Shown: positions 48,698 through 58,512, counted from the first letter of the stretch. The stretch: DNA of 64,000 nucleotides from JALUZX01 sp964561605 (GCA_964561605.1 CAZLQD010000023.1:1-64000); one strand, 5' to 3'. Numbers and translations are program-made. Notes: generated by a model not told the origin, from the letters alone.

Positions 48698-49090
48698 CTA
48701 CTTCATGAAAGCATCCACCACGGCCCGGATCACCCGGTCCCGGTCCTCCGTGGTGATTTCCTGGAAGCCGAGCCCCATGTGCACGTCCGACCCGATCCGG
48801 CCCTCACTCTCGATCCAGGCCACCCTGGCCAAGGCCTCGACGGGCCCCCCGGGAAGATCCAGGCGGATCGCCAGGCCCAATCGGCCCGAAAGCAGGTCCC
48901 CAACGAGCTCCACCGGGGGCTCTTCCGTCCGAAGGAGCAGCCCTCCTCCGGAGAGGTTCTCCACCACCCCCTCCCGGGCCGTCCTGTAGGCCCCGAATTC
49001 CGGCTCGTCTGGGATGAACCGGTAGGTGGCCTTCAATGCCACGGGAAGCCGGAAAAAGAGACGTTCCTGCTTGTCCAATCCCACCAGCAT
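48698..49090 (-). CDS. PilZ-domain protein
   Basis: The 130-residue protein has the PilZ barrel that in many proteins binds cyclic-di-GMP. The second motif is present as ENLSGGGLLL (N-x-S-x-x-G). The first motif, RxxxR, is only partly matched: RTAREG near 36-40 or RLFFRLP at 10-16. The LGFQEI strand near the C-terminus also fits. Binding is therefore plausible but not certain. An HD-GYP phosphodiesterase, the opposing enzyme of the pathway, lies 13 kb away. The ATG follows CTGGAGAAAGCC. Confidence 0.75.
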   Translation of the reverse strand: MLVGLDKQERLFFRLPVALKATYRFIPDEPEFGAYRTAREGVVENLSGGGLLLRTEEPPVELVGDLLSGRLGLAIRLDLPGGPVEALARVAWIESEGRIGSDVHMGLGFQEITTEDRDRVIRAVVDAFMK

Positions 49091-49158
49091 GGCTTTCTCC
49101 AGGGTGCACTATGAGGTAGACCCTGTTTTCTTCGGGTTCCCTCCTTCCCGGCCTTGAC

Positions 49159-49181
49159 AAAAAGTCCAGACTTTTCGGACT
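49159..49181 (-). terminator. Rho-independent terminator of fhs
   Basis: On the minus strand agtcc-gaaaagtct-ggact is followed directly by a T-run. The 16-base stretch 49160-49175 is in addition a perfect palindrome (aaaagtc-ca-gactttt). It lies 15 bases after the fhs stop. Confidence 0.65.
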
Positions 49182-49196
49182 CGCCGGTAAAGTCCC

Positions 49197-50888
49197 TCAA
49201 AGTCCCTCGATGGAGCCGTCGGGAAGGAGGTCGATCTTCCGGAAGGCTGGACGGGCGGGAAGGCCCGGCATGGTGAGAATGGACCCCGCCAGGGCCAGGA
49301 CGAACCCCGCCCCCGCCGCCAGGCGGAGCTCCCGGACGGGAAAGGCGTAGCCCCTGGGGGCGCCCTTCAAGGCCGGGTCGTGGCTCAAGGAGAACTGGGT
49401 CTTGGCCATGCATACCGGGAAATTTCCGAACCCCCGGGCCTCCAGCCAGGCCAGGTCCTCCAGGGCCCGGGAAGACCAGTCCACCCGGGCGGCGCCGTAG
49501 AACTCCCGGGCCAAGGTCTCCACCTTCTCCCGCAAGGGCGCCGCCTGGGGGAAGAGGAAGTCCAACTCCTTCGCTCCCCCCTCCCCGCTCTCCTCCTCCA
49601 GGAGGACCTCCACGCAGGCCCTGGCCAGTTCCAGGGCCCCCCGGCTCCCCCGCTGGTAAGGCGTGGACTCCACGGCCCCGTCGGCCCCGGCGGCCAGGGC
49701 CATCTCCTTGAGGCAGTCCACTTCCGCGTCGGTGTCCGTCTCGAACCGGTTCACCGCAACGATGAGGGGAACGCCGAAGGAAGCGGCGTTCTGGATCTGC
49801 TTCTCCAGGTTGGGCTCCCCCCGCTCCAGGGAGTCCAGGTCTTCCCGGAGGATCTCGGGAGGCATGGGAGCCCCCGGCCGGATCTCGAAACGCCCCGAAT
49901 GGTATTTCAAAGCCCGGACGCTGGCCACGAGGACCACCGCCGAGGGGCGCAACCCGCCGGCCCGGCACTTGATGTGGAAGAACTTCTCGGCCCCCATCTC
50001 CGCCCCGAAACCCGCCTCGGTCACGACGAAGTCGGCGCACCCGGCGGCGATCCGGTCGGCCAATATGGAGGAGGACCCGTGGGCGATGTTGGCGAAGGGC
50101 CCTGTGTGGACGAAGGCCGGCGTTCCTTCGGAAGTCCGGGCCAGGTTGGGCATGAGGGCGTCCCGGACCAGGGCCGCCATGGCCCCCGCCGCCCCCAGGT
50201 CCTCCGCCGTCACGGGCGCCCCGGAGCGGTCCCGGCCGATCACGATCCTTCCGAGCCTCCGCCGGAGATCCCCGTAATCCCTGGACAAGGCGAGGATTGC
50301 CATGATCTCCGAGGCGGCGGTGATGTCGAATCCCGTGGACCTGGTCTCACCCTTCCGCCGGCCGTCGGGGCGGACCTCCACGTATCGCAAGGCCCGGTCG
50401 TTCAAGTCCAGGACCCGCTTCCAGGTCACCCCCTCGGGGGCCAGACCTTCCACCTCGCCCCGGAAGAGGGCCTGGTCCGCGGCGGCGGCCAGCAGGTTGT
50501 GGGCCATTGCCACGGCGTGGAAGTCGCCCGTGCAGTGCAGGTTGATCTCCCGGGACGGAACGAGGAAGGCCTTCCCTCCCCCCGTGCCCCCCCCCTTCAC
50601 GCCGAACAAGGGCCCCATGGAGGGCTCCCGCAGAGTGCAGGCGCTCCGGTAGCCCAGCTCGGCCAGGCCCATGGAGAGACCGATGGTGGTGACGGTCTTC
50701 CCCTCCCCGAAGGGGGTGGGCGTCATGGCCGTGACGAGGATCAGCTTGCCCTGGGGCCGATCCTGGAGTTCTTCCAGGACCTCCAGGTCCACCTTCGCCA
50801 GGCCCCGCCCCCAAGGATGGACCTTGTCCCTGGGAAGCCCCAGGGACACCGCCTCCTCGTCCCAACTCTGCCGGGAAGTATCTCGCAA
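49197..50888 (-). CDS. fhs: Formate--tetrahydrofolate ligase
   Basis: Fhs makes 10-formyl-tetrahydrofolate from formate, THF and ATP, for one-carbon metabolism or the methyl branch of the Wood-Ljungdahl pathway. The 563-residue protein is the usual length (about 555). The P-loop TPTPFGEGKTVTTIGL lies near residue 55, followed by the LREPSMGPLFGVKGG segment and the VLVASVRALKYHSG stretch. The start is a TTG at 50888; no better start is seen, and the first residues may be shorter. No other folate or acetyl-CoA-pathway gene is adjacent, so I infer only a one-carbon role. Confidence 0.95.
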   Translation of the reverse strand: MRDTSRQSWDEEAVSLGLPRDKVHPWGRGLAKVDLEVLEELQDRPQGKLILVTAMTPTPFGEGKTVTTIGLSMGLAELGYRSACTLREPSMGPLFGVKGGGTGGGKAFLVPSREINLHCTGDFHAVAMAHNLLAAAADQALFRGEVEGLAPEGVTWKRVLDLNDRALRYVEVRPDGRRKGETRSTGFDITAASEIMAILALSRDYGDLRRRLGRIVIGRDRSGAPVTAEDLGAAGAMAALVRDALMPNLARTSEGTPAFVHTGPFANIAHGSSSILADRIAAGCADFVVTEAGFGAEMGAEKFFHIKCRAGGLRPSAVVLVASVRALKYHSGRFEIRPGAPMPPEILREDLDSLERGEPNLEKQIQNAASFGVPLIVAVNRFETDTDAEVDCLKEMALAAGADGAVESTPYQRGSRGALELARACVEVLLEEESGEGGAKELDFLFPQAAPLREKVETLAREFYGAARVDWSSRALEDLAWLEARGFGNFPVCMAKTQFSLSHDPALKGAPRGYAFPVRELRLAAGAGFVLALAGSILTMPGLPARPAFRKIDLLPDGSIEGL

Positions 50889-51007
50889 GGTCGTTCCCCC
50901 CGTCCTCGACCGTCCCCGGTTCCCCCAACAAAAGAAATGGCTCCCCCGCCCCCCCTTCTTTCAGGGAGGAGGTGGAGAAAGGCCCGGGAAGGGAAGTTTT
51001 CCGGGTT

Positions 51008-52795
51008 TCACCGGGGAAGTTCGTAGATCCGGATCTCCGGACCGGGCCTGAGGGGGCGGAAGGCCTGGACCGTGTGGGTCTCCAGCTCGGCCAGGGGGAT
51101 CCTCGGATCGGGGGGCCCCGGATCGAAGAGGGCCTTCGGCTTCCCGCAGGCCCGCTCCAGGGCCGCCAGGAAGGCCGTCCTCTCGGGAAAGGCCTCCCGC
51201 CCCCGCTCGCGGACCATGCCGTCCCGGAAGGAGGACCACAGGTAGAACCGCACTCCCTTCTTCTTCAATTCCTCCAGGTCCGCCCGGAGGTGCCTCTCTC
51301 CCACGAAGGAGACGTATTCCAACTGGAACAAGGGAGGCTCCAGGGGAGGGTAGGCCGAATCCCAAAGGAGATGGGAAAGAACGAGAGGATCCCGGGCGAT
51401 CCACTCGTCCAGGCAGGCCAGTTTCTCCTTCTCCCCCTCGATGCTCCGGATCTTCCTCAAGAGGGCCCCCGTGGCGGCCGGATCGGTCCGAAGGGGATAG
51501 AGGGTGGCGACCTTGGTGTTCAAAGTCACATGCCCCTTCAACCACTCCATGGCCTGTATGCGGGTATCGGTCTTCTTCAATGCCGCCGCCTGGAGGACCC
51601 CCTGGTAGAGGGACCATCCCGCCACCAGGACCAGGAGGACCCGGCCCAGGGCCTTCCTCTTCCCGGCGAGTTCCATACACCCCCAGGCCGCCCCCAGGCA
51701 GAGGAGAGGAAGGAAGGGAAGCCAGTATCTCCCGTACAGGACGCTCGAATAGCCCACGAGCAAATACCAGGCGGCTCCGAAGGGGAGGAGGACCGTCCTG
51801 GCCCGCCTCTCCCGGATCCAGAGGACCAGGATGCCCGCCATGCCGAACAAAGAAGCCGCAAGCCCCCCCATGGCCCACCGGAAGGTGACCTGGGGATGGA
51901 AGAACCACCCCCTGGGAAGGCCCCGGAAGAACTCCCACCCCGAAGCGGCGTCCCTTGCGTGCTTCCCGAACAACCAGGCCGCATATCTCCCAGGATCGGT
52001 GAGGAGCCCCGGAATGGTCAGGACCGTCCCCGCCAGGCAGGCCAGGACCACGAGGGCCGCCTTCCAGGGCCTTCCCCCGGCCGGCCCGTCCCCCTTCCCC
52101 CGGAAGAAGGCCGCCGACAGCGGCGCCAGGACGGCGATCCCTCCGAAATACTTGGCCCCCGCCGCAGCCCCCGCCGCCAGGCCCGACGCCGCGAGCCAGC
52201 CCATTCCCTTCTCCCGGCAGGCTCCCTCGGCGGCCAGCCAGAGGGCCAGGGTCGTGAGGAGGGCGCACAAGGAATCGGTCGTCGCCAGCCGCGAGGTCTC
52301 GACCGCCAGGGGAGCCAAGGCGAAGAGCAGGGCACCCCAGAGCCCCTTCTCCCGCCCCAGGAGCCGCTTTCCCAGAAAATAGACGAAAAGTATTGTAAAG
52401 ACTCCGAAGAGGCCCGAAAGGACCCGCCCCATGGCCAGCCATGTATTCCCCTCGAGGAATCCCCTGTCGGCCAGGCGCACCAGGGACTCCCCCGCCGAGG
52501 GACCCAGCCCCAAGCCGTGCAGGAGGGCTCCCGTTCCGTTCTGGATGTAGTAGAGGAGGGGGGGCCAGTTGGCCACCATGGGATGGAGGCTCCCCGACCG
52601 GGCCATTGTGAGCCCCATGAGTTCCAGGGCGGCCTCGTCCTGGAAAGGGAAGTAGGAGAGGTCGGGAAGCCTCAAGGCCAGGAAGGCCGTGAGGAGAAGG
52701 GCCGACACCACCGGGAGGAAGAGGGCGTTCCCTCCCCTCACTTCCTTTCCCGGCCCCCCTGGAAGGCCTTCCTTGCCCCGAAAAGAGAAGTCCAT
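51008..52795 (-). CDS. PMT/ArnT-like (GT39/GT83) membrane glycosyltransferase
   Basis: The 595-residue protein has about ten to twelve membrane segments in residues 25-430 and a C-terminal exported domain (about 440-595). The catalytic acidic pair of the polyprenyl-phosphate glycosyltransferase superfamily is visible as FQDEAALELMG in the first outer loop. Such enzymes transfer a sugar from a polyprenyl phosphate to protein, lipid A or a polymer; the acceptor is unknown. The ATG at 52795 follows CAGGAG. It is divergent from the three CarboxypepD_reg-like genes. Confidence 0.82.
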   Translation of the reverse strand: MDFSFRGKEGLPGGPGKEVRGGNALFLPVVSALLLTAFLALRLPDLSYFPFQDEAALELMGLTMARSGSLHPMVANWPPLLYYIQNGTGALLHGLGLGPSAGESLVRLADRGFLEGNTWLAMGRVLSGLFGVFTILFVYFLGKRLLGREKGLWGALLFALAPLAVETSRLATTDSLCALLTTLALWLAAEGACREKGMGWLAASGLAAGAAAGAKYFGGIAVLAPLSAAFFRGKGDGPAGGRPWKAALVVLACLAGTVLTIPGLLTDPGRYAAWLFGKHARDAASGWEFFRGLPRGWFFHPQVTFRWAMGGLAASLFGMAGILVLWIRERRARTVLLPFGAAWYLLVGYSSVLYGRYWLPFLPLLCLGAAWGCMELAGKRKALGRVLLVLVAGWSLYQGVLQAAALKKTDTRIQAMEWLKGHVTLNTKVATLYPLRTDPAATGALLRKIRSIEGEKEKLACLDEWIARDPLVLSHLLWDSAYPPLEPPLFQLEYVSFVGERHLRADLEELKKKGVRFYLWSSFRDGMVRERGREAFPERTAFLAALERACGKPKALFDPGPPDPRIPLAELETHTVQAFRPLRPGPEIRIYELPR

Positions 52796-52841
52796 GGCTC
52801 CTGGCAGGTCCTCGGCGGTGTTCCCCTCTCTCCCTGGTGGG

Positions 52842-52869
52842 ATGATAGGAAGTCCCCCGGCGGGGACAA
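52842..52869 (-). promoter_or_regulatory. Sigma-70-like promoter of the glycosyltransferase gene
   Basis: On the minus strand TTGTCC and TATCAT are separated by 16 bases, 46 bases before the glycosyltransferase start. The -10 box matches the consensus at five of six positions, the -35 at four of six. Confidence 0.5.
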
Positions 52870-52973
52870 AAAAGAAAGCCCCCGGTCCCCCCCCGGACCG
52901 GCAGGGCATAATGAAACCGGCGGGCCCACCGGCCCGCCCGGCGGCGGGGAAACCGAGCCAAGACCAGGAGTCC

Positions 52974-54539
52974 ATGCATCCACGTATCCTGACGGTCCTC
53001 CTTCTTGCGGCGGGAGCGGGGCTGGCCGCCCTGGCCCTCCTTCCGGGTAGCCCCCGCCCCGGAAGCCTCCCCGAAGGCCGAAGACCTCCTTCCCTTCCCC
53101 GGAGAACCCCCGCCGCCTCCCTCCAAGAACCTCCTCCCCTCTTCCAGGCGCCTCCTGCTCACCCCCGCCAGGGGCTCCAGGGAACCGCCCTCCAAGTCCT
53201 CGTCCTCTCCAAAGGCCGGGGCAGGCCCCTCCCGGGGATCCGGATCCGCCTCCTCGGCCGGGCCCCCAAGGGCCTCTCCGACCAGGCTCCCCCCCTCCTG
53301 GCGGAAGGGAGGACCGGCCCGCAGGGGACCTCCATCCTCGAGGAGGTCCCACCCCCCCCATGGACCCTGGAGGCCTGCGGGCCGGACCGGGCCCTGGTCC
53401 GCCTGGACCTGGCCGGACCTCCCCCGGAAGGGGCCCCCCTCGAGATCCGCCTCTCTCCCGGGGGAGCCTTGGAAGGCCGGATCCGGGACGAAAGGACGGG
53501 GGATCCCCTGGGGGGCGCCCTGGTGGAAGCGACCCCGGCCCGGGCCGGAATCCCTCTCTTGCAGGCGGTCACCCGGCCGGACGGAATCTTCCGGCTGGAA
53601 GGCCTGGCCCTGGAGAGGTCCTACAGGCTCCGCCTCTCCGCCCCGGGCTACGCTCCGGCCTCACCGGTCCGAACCTTCTCGGCGGGAGATCCCTTCCAGG
53701 AATTCTCCCTGGCCCCCCTCCCCCGGGTGCGCCTGGTCCTCCTCCCGCCCCAGGGAATTCCCTCGCCGCCACTGGTCCGGCTCCAGCTCCTTGCGGCCCC
53801 CCTCCAAGGGAGGGGCTCTTTCTATCCCACGGGCCGCCCGGAGGAGATCCAAAGGCCCCGGGGGGGCCGGGTCTTCCTCCCTCTGCCCGGTCCAGGCCTC
53901 TACCGGGTCCGGGCCTCCACCCTCCCCGGCGCAGCCCCCCCCCTCTCGGGGACGAGCCCCGTTTTCCGGATCACCGAATCCGCTCCCGGGGCCCCCGGAC
54001 CCTCCGTCGACCTGCCCCTCACTCCCTCGGCCGTCCTGGAGGGCCGGGTCCTCTCCCTGGAGGACCGGCGCCCCCTGGAGGGGACCCTCGTCTGGGTCCG
54101 GGGCCGCTGGGAGAAGGCCCGAACCGGCCGGGACGGGAGATTCCGCCTTCCCTGCCCGGCGGGGACCTCGGGCACCCTCGTGTTGCGGGCCCCGGGCGAC
54201 CGGGCCGCCTTCCGGCCCTTCCACCTCCCCCCCCGGGGCGGAGGGACCATCCCCCTGGGGGACCTCCTCCTTCCCCGAAGGGCCGGTAGAATCCAGGGAG
54301 TCCTGAGGGACTCTTCGGGCCGCCCCCTGGAAGGCAAGTCGCTCCACCTGGGCGGACCCGGCCTGGACCCTTGGAACTGGCCCGTCCGGACCGGACCCGG
54401 CGGGGTCTTCCGCCTCTCGGGCCTGCCCTTCGGGGACTGGGAGATCCGCCTGGACGGAACCACCCTGGAGCGGTTCGGCCTCTCCCCCTCCCGGCCCGCC
54501 CTCCACCTCGACCTGAGAGCCCCGGGAGATACGCCATGA
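52974..54539 (+). CDS. Exported carboxypeptidase-regulatory-like protein (1 of 3)
   Basis: The 521-residue protein has a signal segment (ILTVLLLAAGAGLAALALL), a proline-rich stretch, and at least three prealbumin-like (CarboxypepD_reg) domains. Their signature is G-x-(V/I)-x-D...G-x-P-(L/I)-x-G-x-x-V with a following DG-x-F-R-L-x-x-L; examples are GRIRDERTGDPLGGALVEA, RVLSLEDRRPLEGTLVWV and VLRDSSGRPLEGKSLHL. These small beta-sandwich domains occur in surface and adhesion proteins of bacteria. No catalytic motif is present. The ATG at 52974 follows AGGAGTCC; its TGA overlaps the next start (ATGA). GC is high even for this window. Confidence 0.75.
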   Translation: MHPRILTVLLLAAGAGLAALALLPGSPRPGSLPEGRRPPSLPRRTPAASLQEPPPLFQAPPAHPRQGLQGTALQVLVLSKGRGRPLPGIRIRLLGRAPKGLSDQAPPLLAEGRTGPQGTSILEEVPPPPWTLEACGPDRALVRLDLAGPPPEGAPLEIRLSPGGALEGRIRDERTGDPLGGALVEATPARAGIPLLQAVTRPDGIFRLEGLALERSYRLRLSAPGYAPASPVRTFSAGDPFQEFSLAPLPRVRLVLLPPQGIPSPPLVRLQLLAAPLQGRGSFYPTGRPEEIQRPRGGRVFLPLPGPGLYRVRASTLPGAAPPLSGTSPVFRITESAPGAPGPSVDLPLTPSAVLEGRVLSLEDRRPLEGTLVWVRGRWEKARTGRDGRFRLPCPAGTSGTLVLRAPGDRAAFRPFHLPPRGGGTIPLGDLLLPRRAGRIQGVLRDSSGRPLEGKSLHLGGPGLDPWNWPVRTGPGGVFRLSGLPFGDWEIRLDGTTLERFGLSPSRPALHLDLRAPGDTP

Positions 54540-56434
54540 ACCGTTTCGCCCGCCTTCTTTTCGGGCTCACGGCCCTGCTCGTCTTCGGCCTCCTCCTCTG
54601 GAGGCCCTGGGAAGGAGGCCTCCCCCCGGCCGGCCCCCCGGGTTCCCTCCTCCCGAAGGGAGAGAAGGGCTCCGCCCCTCCCCCGGAGGATAGGACCTCC
54701 CTTCCCCTCCGCCGTAAGACCCTGGCCGCGCCGGTGGAACCCGGCGAAAGCTCCACGGCTTCGGCCTGCCGGGTCACGGGCCGCCTCCTCCACCAGGGAA
54801 GGCCCGTGGCCGGCGCCGAAGTGGAATGGCTCCTTCCACTCCCGGGGACCAGGATCCGCGCCCCCAGGGCGGCTTCGTGCCGGACGGGAAAGGAAGGGAG
54901 GTTCCTTCTCTCCGTTCCCCCCGGCCGGAGGGGGATCCTCCGGGCCCGGACGCCGGGCCTCCCTCCCCTTGTGACGGAGGAGAGAAGGGCCCCCGATCCA
55001 GGGGGATGGCTCTTCCTGGGAGACCTTTCCTTCCCCGACCCCCTCGCCCTGGAGGTACAGGTCCTGGACAGGGTGACTGGGGATCCCCTGGCGGGCGCCA
55101 GGGTTTCCCTCTCCCCGCCCCCGGGGCCGCTCCTCCCCTGGGGGGACCTCCCCCGGGCCGCGGCGGACGGCCGGGGCCGGGCCCGCCTGGCCCCCCTCCC
55201 GGAAGGAACCTGGAGGATCCGGGTGGAGGCCCCAGGTTATTCGCCATACCGAAAGACATTGGAGGTCTCCCCCCGGGAGGCGCCTCGAACCCTCCAGGTC
55301 TACCTGGCCAAAGGCCCCGGACTGAGGGGCCGGGTCGTCGACTCCCGGGGCGATCCCGTCCCGGGGGCCAGGATCGATTTCGAGCCCTTCCTCCAGGGGG
55401 AGGAGGACCACCGGGCCGGAGGATCCCTCCGGGCCGGGCCCGACGGCACCTTCCGGATCCCCGGCCTGGAAGAAGGAGACTGGTCCCTGGACGCGCGCTC
55501 TCCCGGCCGTGCCCTCCCCAGGCCGGTCAAGACCGCCTGCCCCAGGGAGGCCCCCCTGACCCTGGTCCTGGAATCCCTTCCCACCTTGTCCGGCCGGGTC
55601 CGCCTCCCCTCGGGCCCGGCCCCCGGCTTCCGGGGCGGAAAGGCCGCCCTGGCCCCGCCGGGGGCCTTCGGGGGGGCCTGGATCCTTTCCCCCCTGGCCC
55701 GGCCGGCCGCCCTGGACGGAAAGGGGAGGTTCAGGATCACCCTGGAACGCTTCCCCCCGCCGGGGACCCAGTGGATCGTCCTGGCCTGGATTCCCGGATT
55801 CCCCCCGGGAGAGAGCCGGAAATTCTTCTTCGAGAAGGGCCGGGGGCCTGGAGACCTGGAGATTCCCCTCCCCAGACCGGGCCGGGTCCGGGGAAGAGTC
55901 CTCCCTCCCCGGGGTTCCAGGGTCTACGTGCCCCCTTCCTCGCTCCTCCCCTACCCGCCCTTCCTCCCTTTCCAGGGGGCTCTCTCCCTCCGGCCCGGAC
56001 CGGAAGGGTCCTTTCTCCTGGGGCCCCTCGCCCCGGGAGAGAGGACGATCCGCTTCTCCGCCCCGGGCCGGGTCACCCTGGAACGGGTCCTTTCCATTCT
56101 TCCCGGGAAGACTCTGGACCTTGGAACCGTCTCACTCCTTCCCGGGATCACCGTGGGGGGTATCCTTCTGGGACCCTCGGGAAAACCCGAACCGGGAGGC
56201 CTGGTCTGGCTCAGGCCCACCTCGGGAGGAACCCCCTACAAGACCCTGGCCGGTCCGGGAGGACGCTTCCGGTTCCCGCCTGTGCCGCCGGGGAAGTACT
56301 TCCTCCAGGGGTGCAGGCGGGAGGCAGGCCCCTTGGGAGCCTTGGAGGACTACGCCGCGAGCCGGTGCCTCCTGGTCCTCACAGGCCGGGAAAGACGAAT
56401 TCGAAGGACGATCACCTTGCAGAGAAGGCATTGA
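54536..56434 (+). CDS. Exported carboxypeptidase-regulatory-like protein (2 of 3)
   Basis: This 632-residue protein is built like its upstream neighbour: an N-terminal hydrophobic segment (LLFGLTALLVFGLLLW), a Gly/Pro spacer, and four or five CarboxypepD_reg-type domains, for example GRLLHQGRPVAGAEVEW, VLDRVTGDPLAGARVSL and VVDSRGDPVPGARIDF. A conserved beta-strand pattern IRVEAPGYSPYRK recurs between domains. It is translationally coupled to the first protein by a four-base overlap and followed, eight bases later, by the third. A joint surface complex or paralogous set is likely. Confidence 0.75.
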   Translation: MNRFARLLFGLTALLVFGLLLWRPWEGGLPPAGPPGSLLPKGEKGSAPPPEDRTSLPLRRKTLAAPVEPGESSTASACRVTGRLLHQGRPVAGAEVEWLLPLPGTRIRAPRAASCRTGKEGRFLLSVPPGRRGILRARTPGLPPLVTEERRAPDPGGWLFLGDLSFPDPLALEVQVLDRVTGDPLAGARVSLSPPPGPLLPWGDLPRAAADGRGRARLAPLPEGTWRIRVEAPGYSPYRKTLEVSPREAPRTLQVYLAKGPGLRGRVVDSRGDPVPGARIDFEPFLQGEEDHRAGGSLRAGPDGTFRIPGLEEGDWSLDARSPGRALPRPVKTACPREAPLTLVLESLPTLSGRVRLPSGPAPGFRGGKAALAPPGAFGGAWILSPLARPAALDGKGRFRITLERFPPPGTQWIVLAWIPGFPPGESRKFFFEKGRGPGDLEIPLPRPGRVRGRVLPPRGSRVYVPPSSLLPYPPFLPFQGALSLRPGPEGSFLLGPLAPGERTIRFSAPGRVTLERVLSILPGKTLDLGTVSLLPGITVGGILLGPSGKPEPGGLVWLRPTSGGTPYKTLAGPGGRFRFPPVPPGKYFLQGCRREAGPLGALEDYAASRCLLVLTGRERRIRRTITLQRRH

Positions 56435-56441
56435 GACCCTC

Positions 56442-58430
56442 ATGAAGACCAAAGAACTGACCCTGGCCCTCGTCCTCTTCCTCCTGGCGGGAGGATTGGT
56501 CCTAGGCTACTTCTTCTCCCAGGGCGGGGGGGCACCCTACCAGGTTCCCCTGGAAGACGCCCAGGCCGCTCCGGCCTCCAAGCCCGCCTCCAAGCCCGCC
56601 CTTCCCCGGGCCCTCCAGGGGGAGAAAGTCCTCGAACCCGGCAGGAAACCCGCCGGATCCAGGACTTCCCTGTCGAACCTCCGCAAGCGGGAGATCCGCC
56701 AAGGGGTGCGGGGAGTGGTCCTCGACGCCAACAGCAACCCCATTCCCGGTGCCAAGGTCTACCTGGCCGAGGCCTTCAACGTGGGGAACTTCATCGCCGC
56801 CATCGCCCGCGCCCGGATCGCCCAGCCGAGAAGGCGTTTCAACCTGACCACGACCGACGCCACGGGATCCTTCCTCCTGGCCTTCGACCCGGGCACCAAC
56901 GCCGACCTGATCGTGGTCCACCCGGGCTTCCAGGACTATATCCGCAAGAACGTCCGGATCCCCGAGAAGAGCGTGGCCGACGTGGGCCGGATCTACCTCT
57001 CGAAGGGCCTGGTGGTCCACGGATACGTACGGGCCGCCGCAACTGGACTCCCCATCGCCGGCGCCACGGTCCGCATGGTGCATCCCGGGACCGCCGTCTT
57101 CGACTGCGTCCCCGGCGAGGAGGACGGAAAGGACGTCACCACCGACCGGAACGGCTTCTACGAATTCACCACCTTGAAACCCGGCACCTACCGGTTCGAG
57201 GCCTTCGCCGAGAAGTTCGCCAAGGAGGTGAAGAACGACATCCACGTGACCGAGGGAGCTCCTCCCATACAGCTGGACTTCTCCCTCCAGGTGGGCCTGA
57301 CCATCGGCGGCATCGTGGTGGACGGAGACGGCAAACCCGTGGCCGACGCCAAGGTCACGGCCCACAGCTACAGCCTGAAGACCCCCGTCTCCAGCGACGC
57401 CAGGACGGGACGGGACGGGACCTTCCTGGTCCTGGGACTGCCTCCGGGGAAATACTCCCTCACCGCCCAGGCCCCGGGCTTCGTGGAGGGAAAGAAGCCC
57501 CTGGCCCAGGCGGGGGACACCAAGGTGGCCATCGTGCTCCAGCGCCAGGGAGGGGTGGAGGTCCAGGTCCTGGGGCGGCACAACCGGCCGGTCCGTTCCT
57601 ATCACCTCCAGCTCCGCCAGGTCTTCGAGGGACAGAATGTCTACGGGAAGACTTCCGTTCCCGACGTGGACGTCCGGAACGCCCGCCAGGGCAAATACGT
57701 TCTCACGGGGATCGAGCCGGGCAACACCTACTGCCTCATGGTCACGGCCAAGGGTTACGCCATGACCTTCTCCGAACCCTTCAAGGTGGAGATCGACAAG
57801 CCCATGCCCAGGGTCGTGGTGCGCCTCACCCAGGGCGGGACCATCCGGGGACGGGTGGTGGACACCACGGGCCGTCCCGTTGCGGGAGCCCTGGTGGAGA
57901 CCATGAGCAACGACTACCAGGACAATGAATTCATAAGGATGTTCGCTCCCCTCATTCCCCAGCAACACAGCCGGGTGAAGGCCTACACGAACCGCAACGG
58001 CGAATACGTCCTGAAGCTGGTCATGCCCCAGACCTACCAGCTCAAGGTGAGCCACAAGGACTACCCCACGACCTACAGGAAGGACATCCAGGTCGCCGAG
58101 GGCCAGACCGTCCAGGTCCCGGACATCATCCTTCCCGTGGGGGTGGTGGTCTTCGGCGTGGCCTACGACCAGAACGGTCAGCCCATCAAGGGCGGGAAGG
58201 TGACCATGCAGGGAGAGCAGGGCGTCCAGTTCGGAGCCAACACGGTCACGGACGACCAGGGGCGCTTCCAGTTCCCCCCGGCCCCGCCGGGAACCTACAA
58301 GCTCTCCTGTTCCCGCCCCGTGGGCAACAACCCCTTCATGGCCCTGGTGGATTTCAAGAAGAGCGAAACCCCCATCACCATCTCGGGGACCCAGAAGCGC
58401 CTCCAGGTGAACCTCCAGATCAAGCCCTAG
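56442..58430 (+). CDS. Exported carboxypeptidase-regulatory-like protein (3 of 3)
   Basis: The 662-residue protein starts with a membrane/signal segment (LALVLFLLAGGLVLGYFF), a short KPASKPA repeat and then six CarboxypepD_reg-like domains; clear ones are GVVLDANSNPIPGAKVYL, IVVDGDGKPVADAKVTA, RVVDTTGRPVAGALVET and VAYDQNGQPIKGGKVTM. It has fewer Gly-Pro runs and more regular domains than its two upstream neighbours, so it may be the functional member of the set. The ATG is eight bases after the upstream stop. It lies 82 bases from the convergent PhzF-like gene. Confidence 0.8.
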   Translation: MKTKELTLALVLFLLAGGLVLGYFFSQGGGAPYQVPLEDAQAAPASKPASKPALPRALQGEKVLEPGRKPAGSRTSLSNLRKREIRQGVRGVVLDANSNPIPGAKVYLAEAFNVGNFIAAIARARIAQPRRRFNLTTTDATGSFLLAFDPGTNADLIVVHPGFQDYIRKNVRIPEKSVADVGRIYLSKGLVVHGYVRAAATGLPIAGATVRMVHPGTAVFDCVPGEEDGKDVTTDRNGFYEFTTLKPGTYRFEAFAEKFAKEVKNDIHVTEGAPPIQLDFSLQVGLTIGGIVVDGDGKPVADAKVTAHSYSLKTPVSSDARTGRDGTFLVLGLPPGKYSLTAQAPGFVEGKKPLAQAGDTKVAIVLQRQGGVEVQVLGRHNRPVRSYHLQLRQVFEGQNVYGKTSVPDVDVRNARQGKYVLTGIEPGNTYCLMVTAKGYAMTFSEPFKVEIDKPMPRVVVRLTQGGTIRGRVVDTTGRPVAGALVETMSNDYQDNEFIRMFAPLIPQQHSRVKAYTNRNGEYVLKLVMPQTYQLKVSHKDYPTTYRKDIQVAEGQTVQVPDIILPVGVVVFGVAYDQNGQPIKGGKVTMQGEQGVQFGANTVTDDQGRFQFPPAPPGTYKLSCSRPVGNNPFMALVDFKKSETPITISGTQKRLQVNLQIKP

Positions 58431-58512
58431 GCATTTTCAGGCTCCGGAGGCGACGATCCGGTCGATCGTCACTCCGCGGCCGGCCGGGGGGACAGGACCG
58501 CCGCCGGGGCCG

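Noticed and set aside
49154..49176. TTGACA -35 promoter box on the plus strand at 49154
   Set aside because: No -10 box stands at the right distance and no plus-strand gene follows; the sequence fits the fhs terminator on the minus strand.
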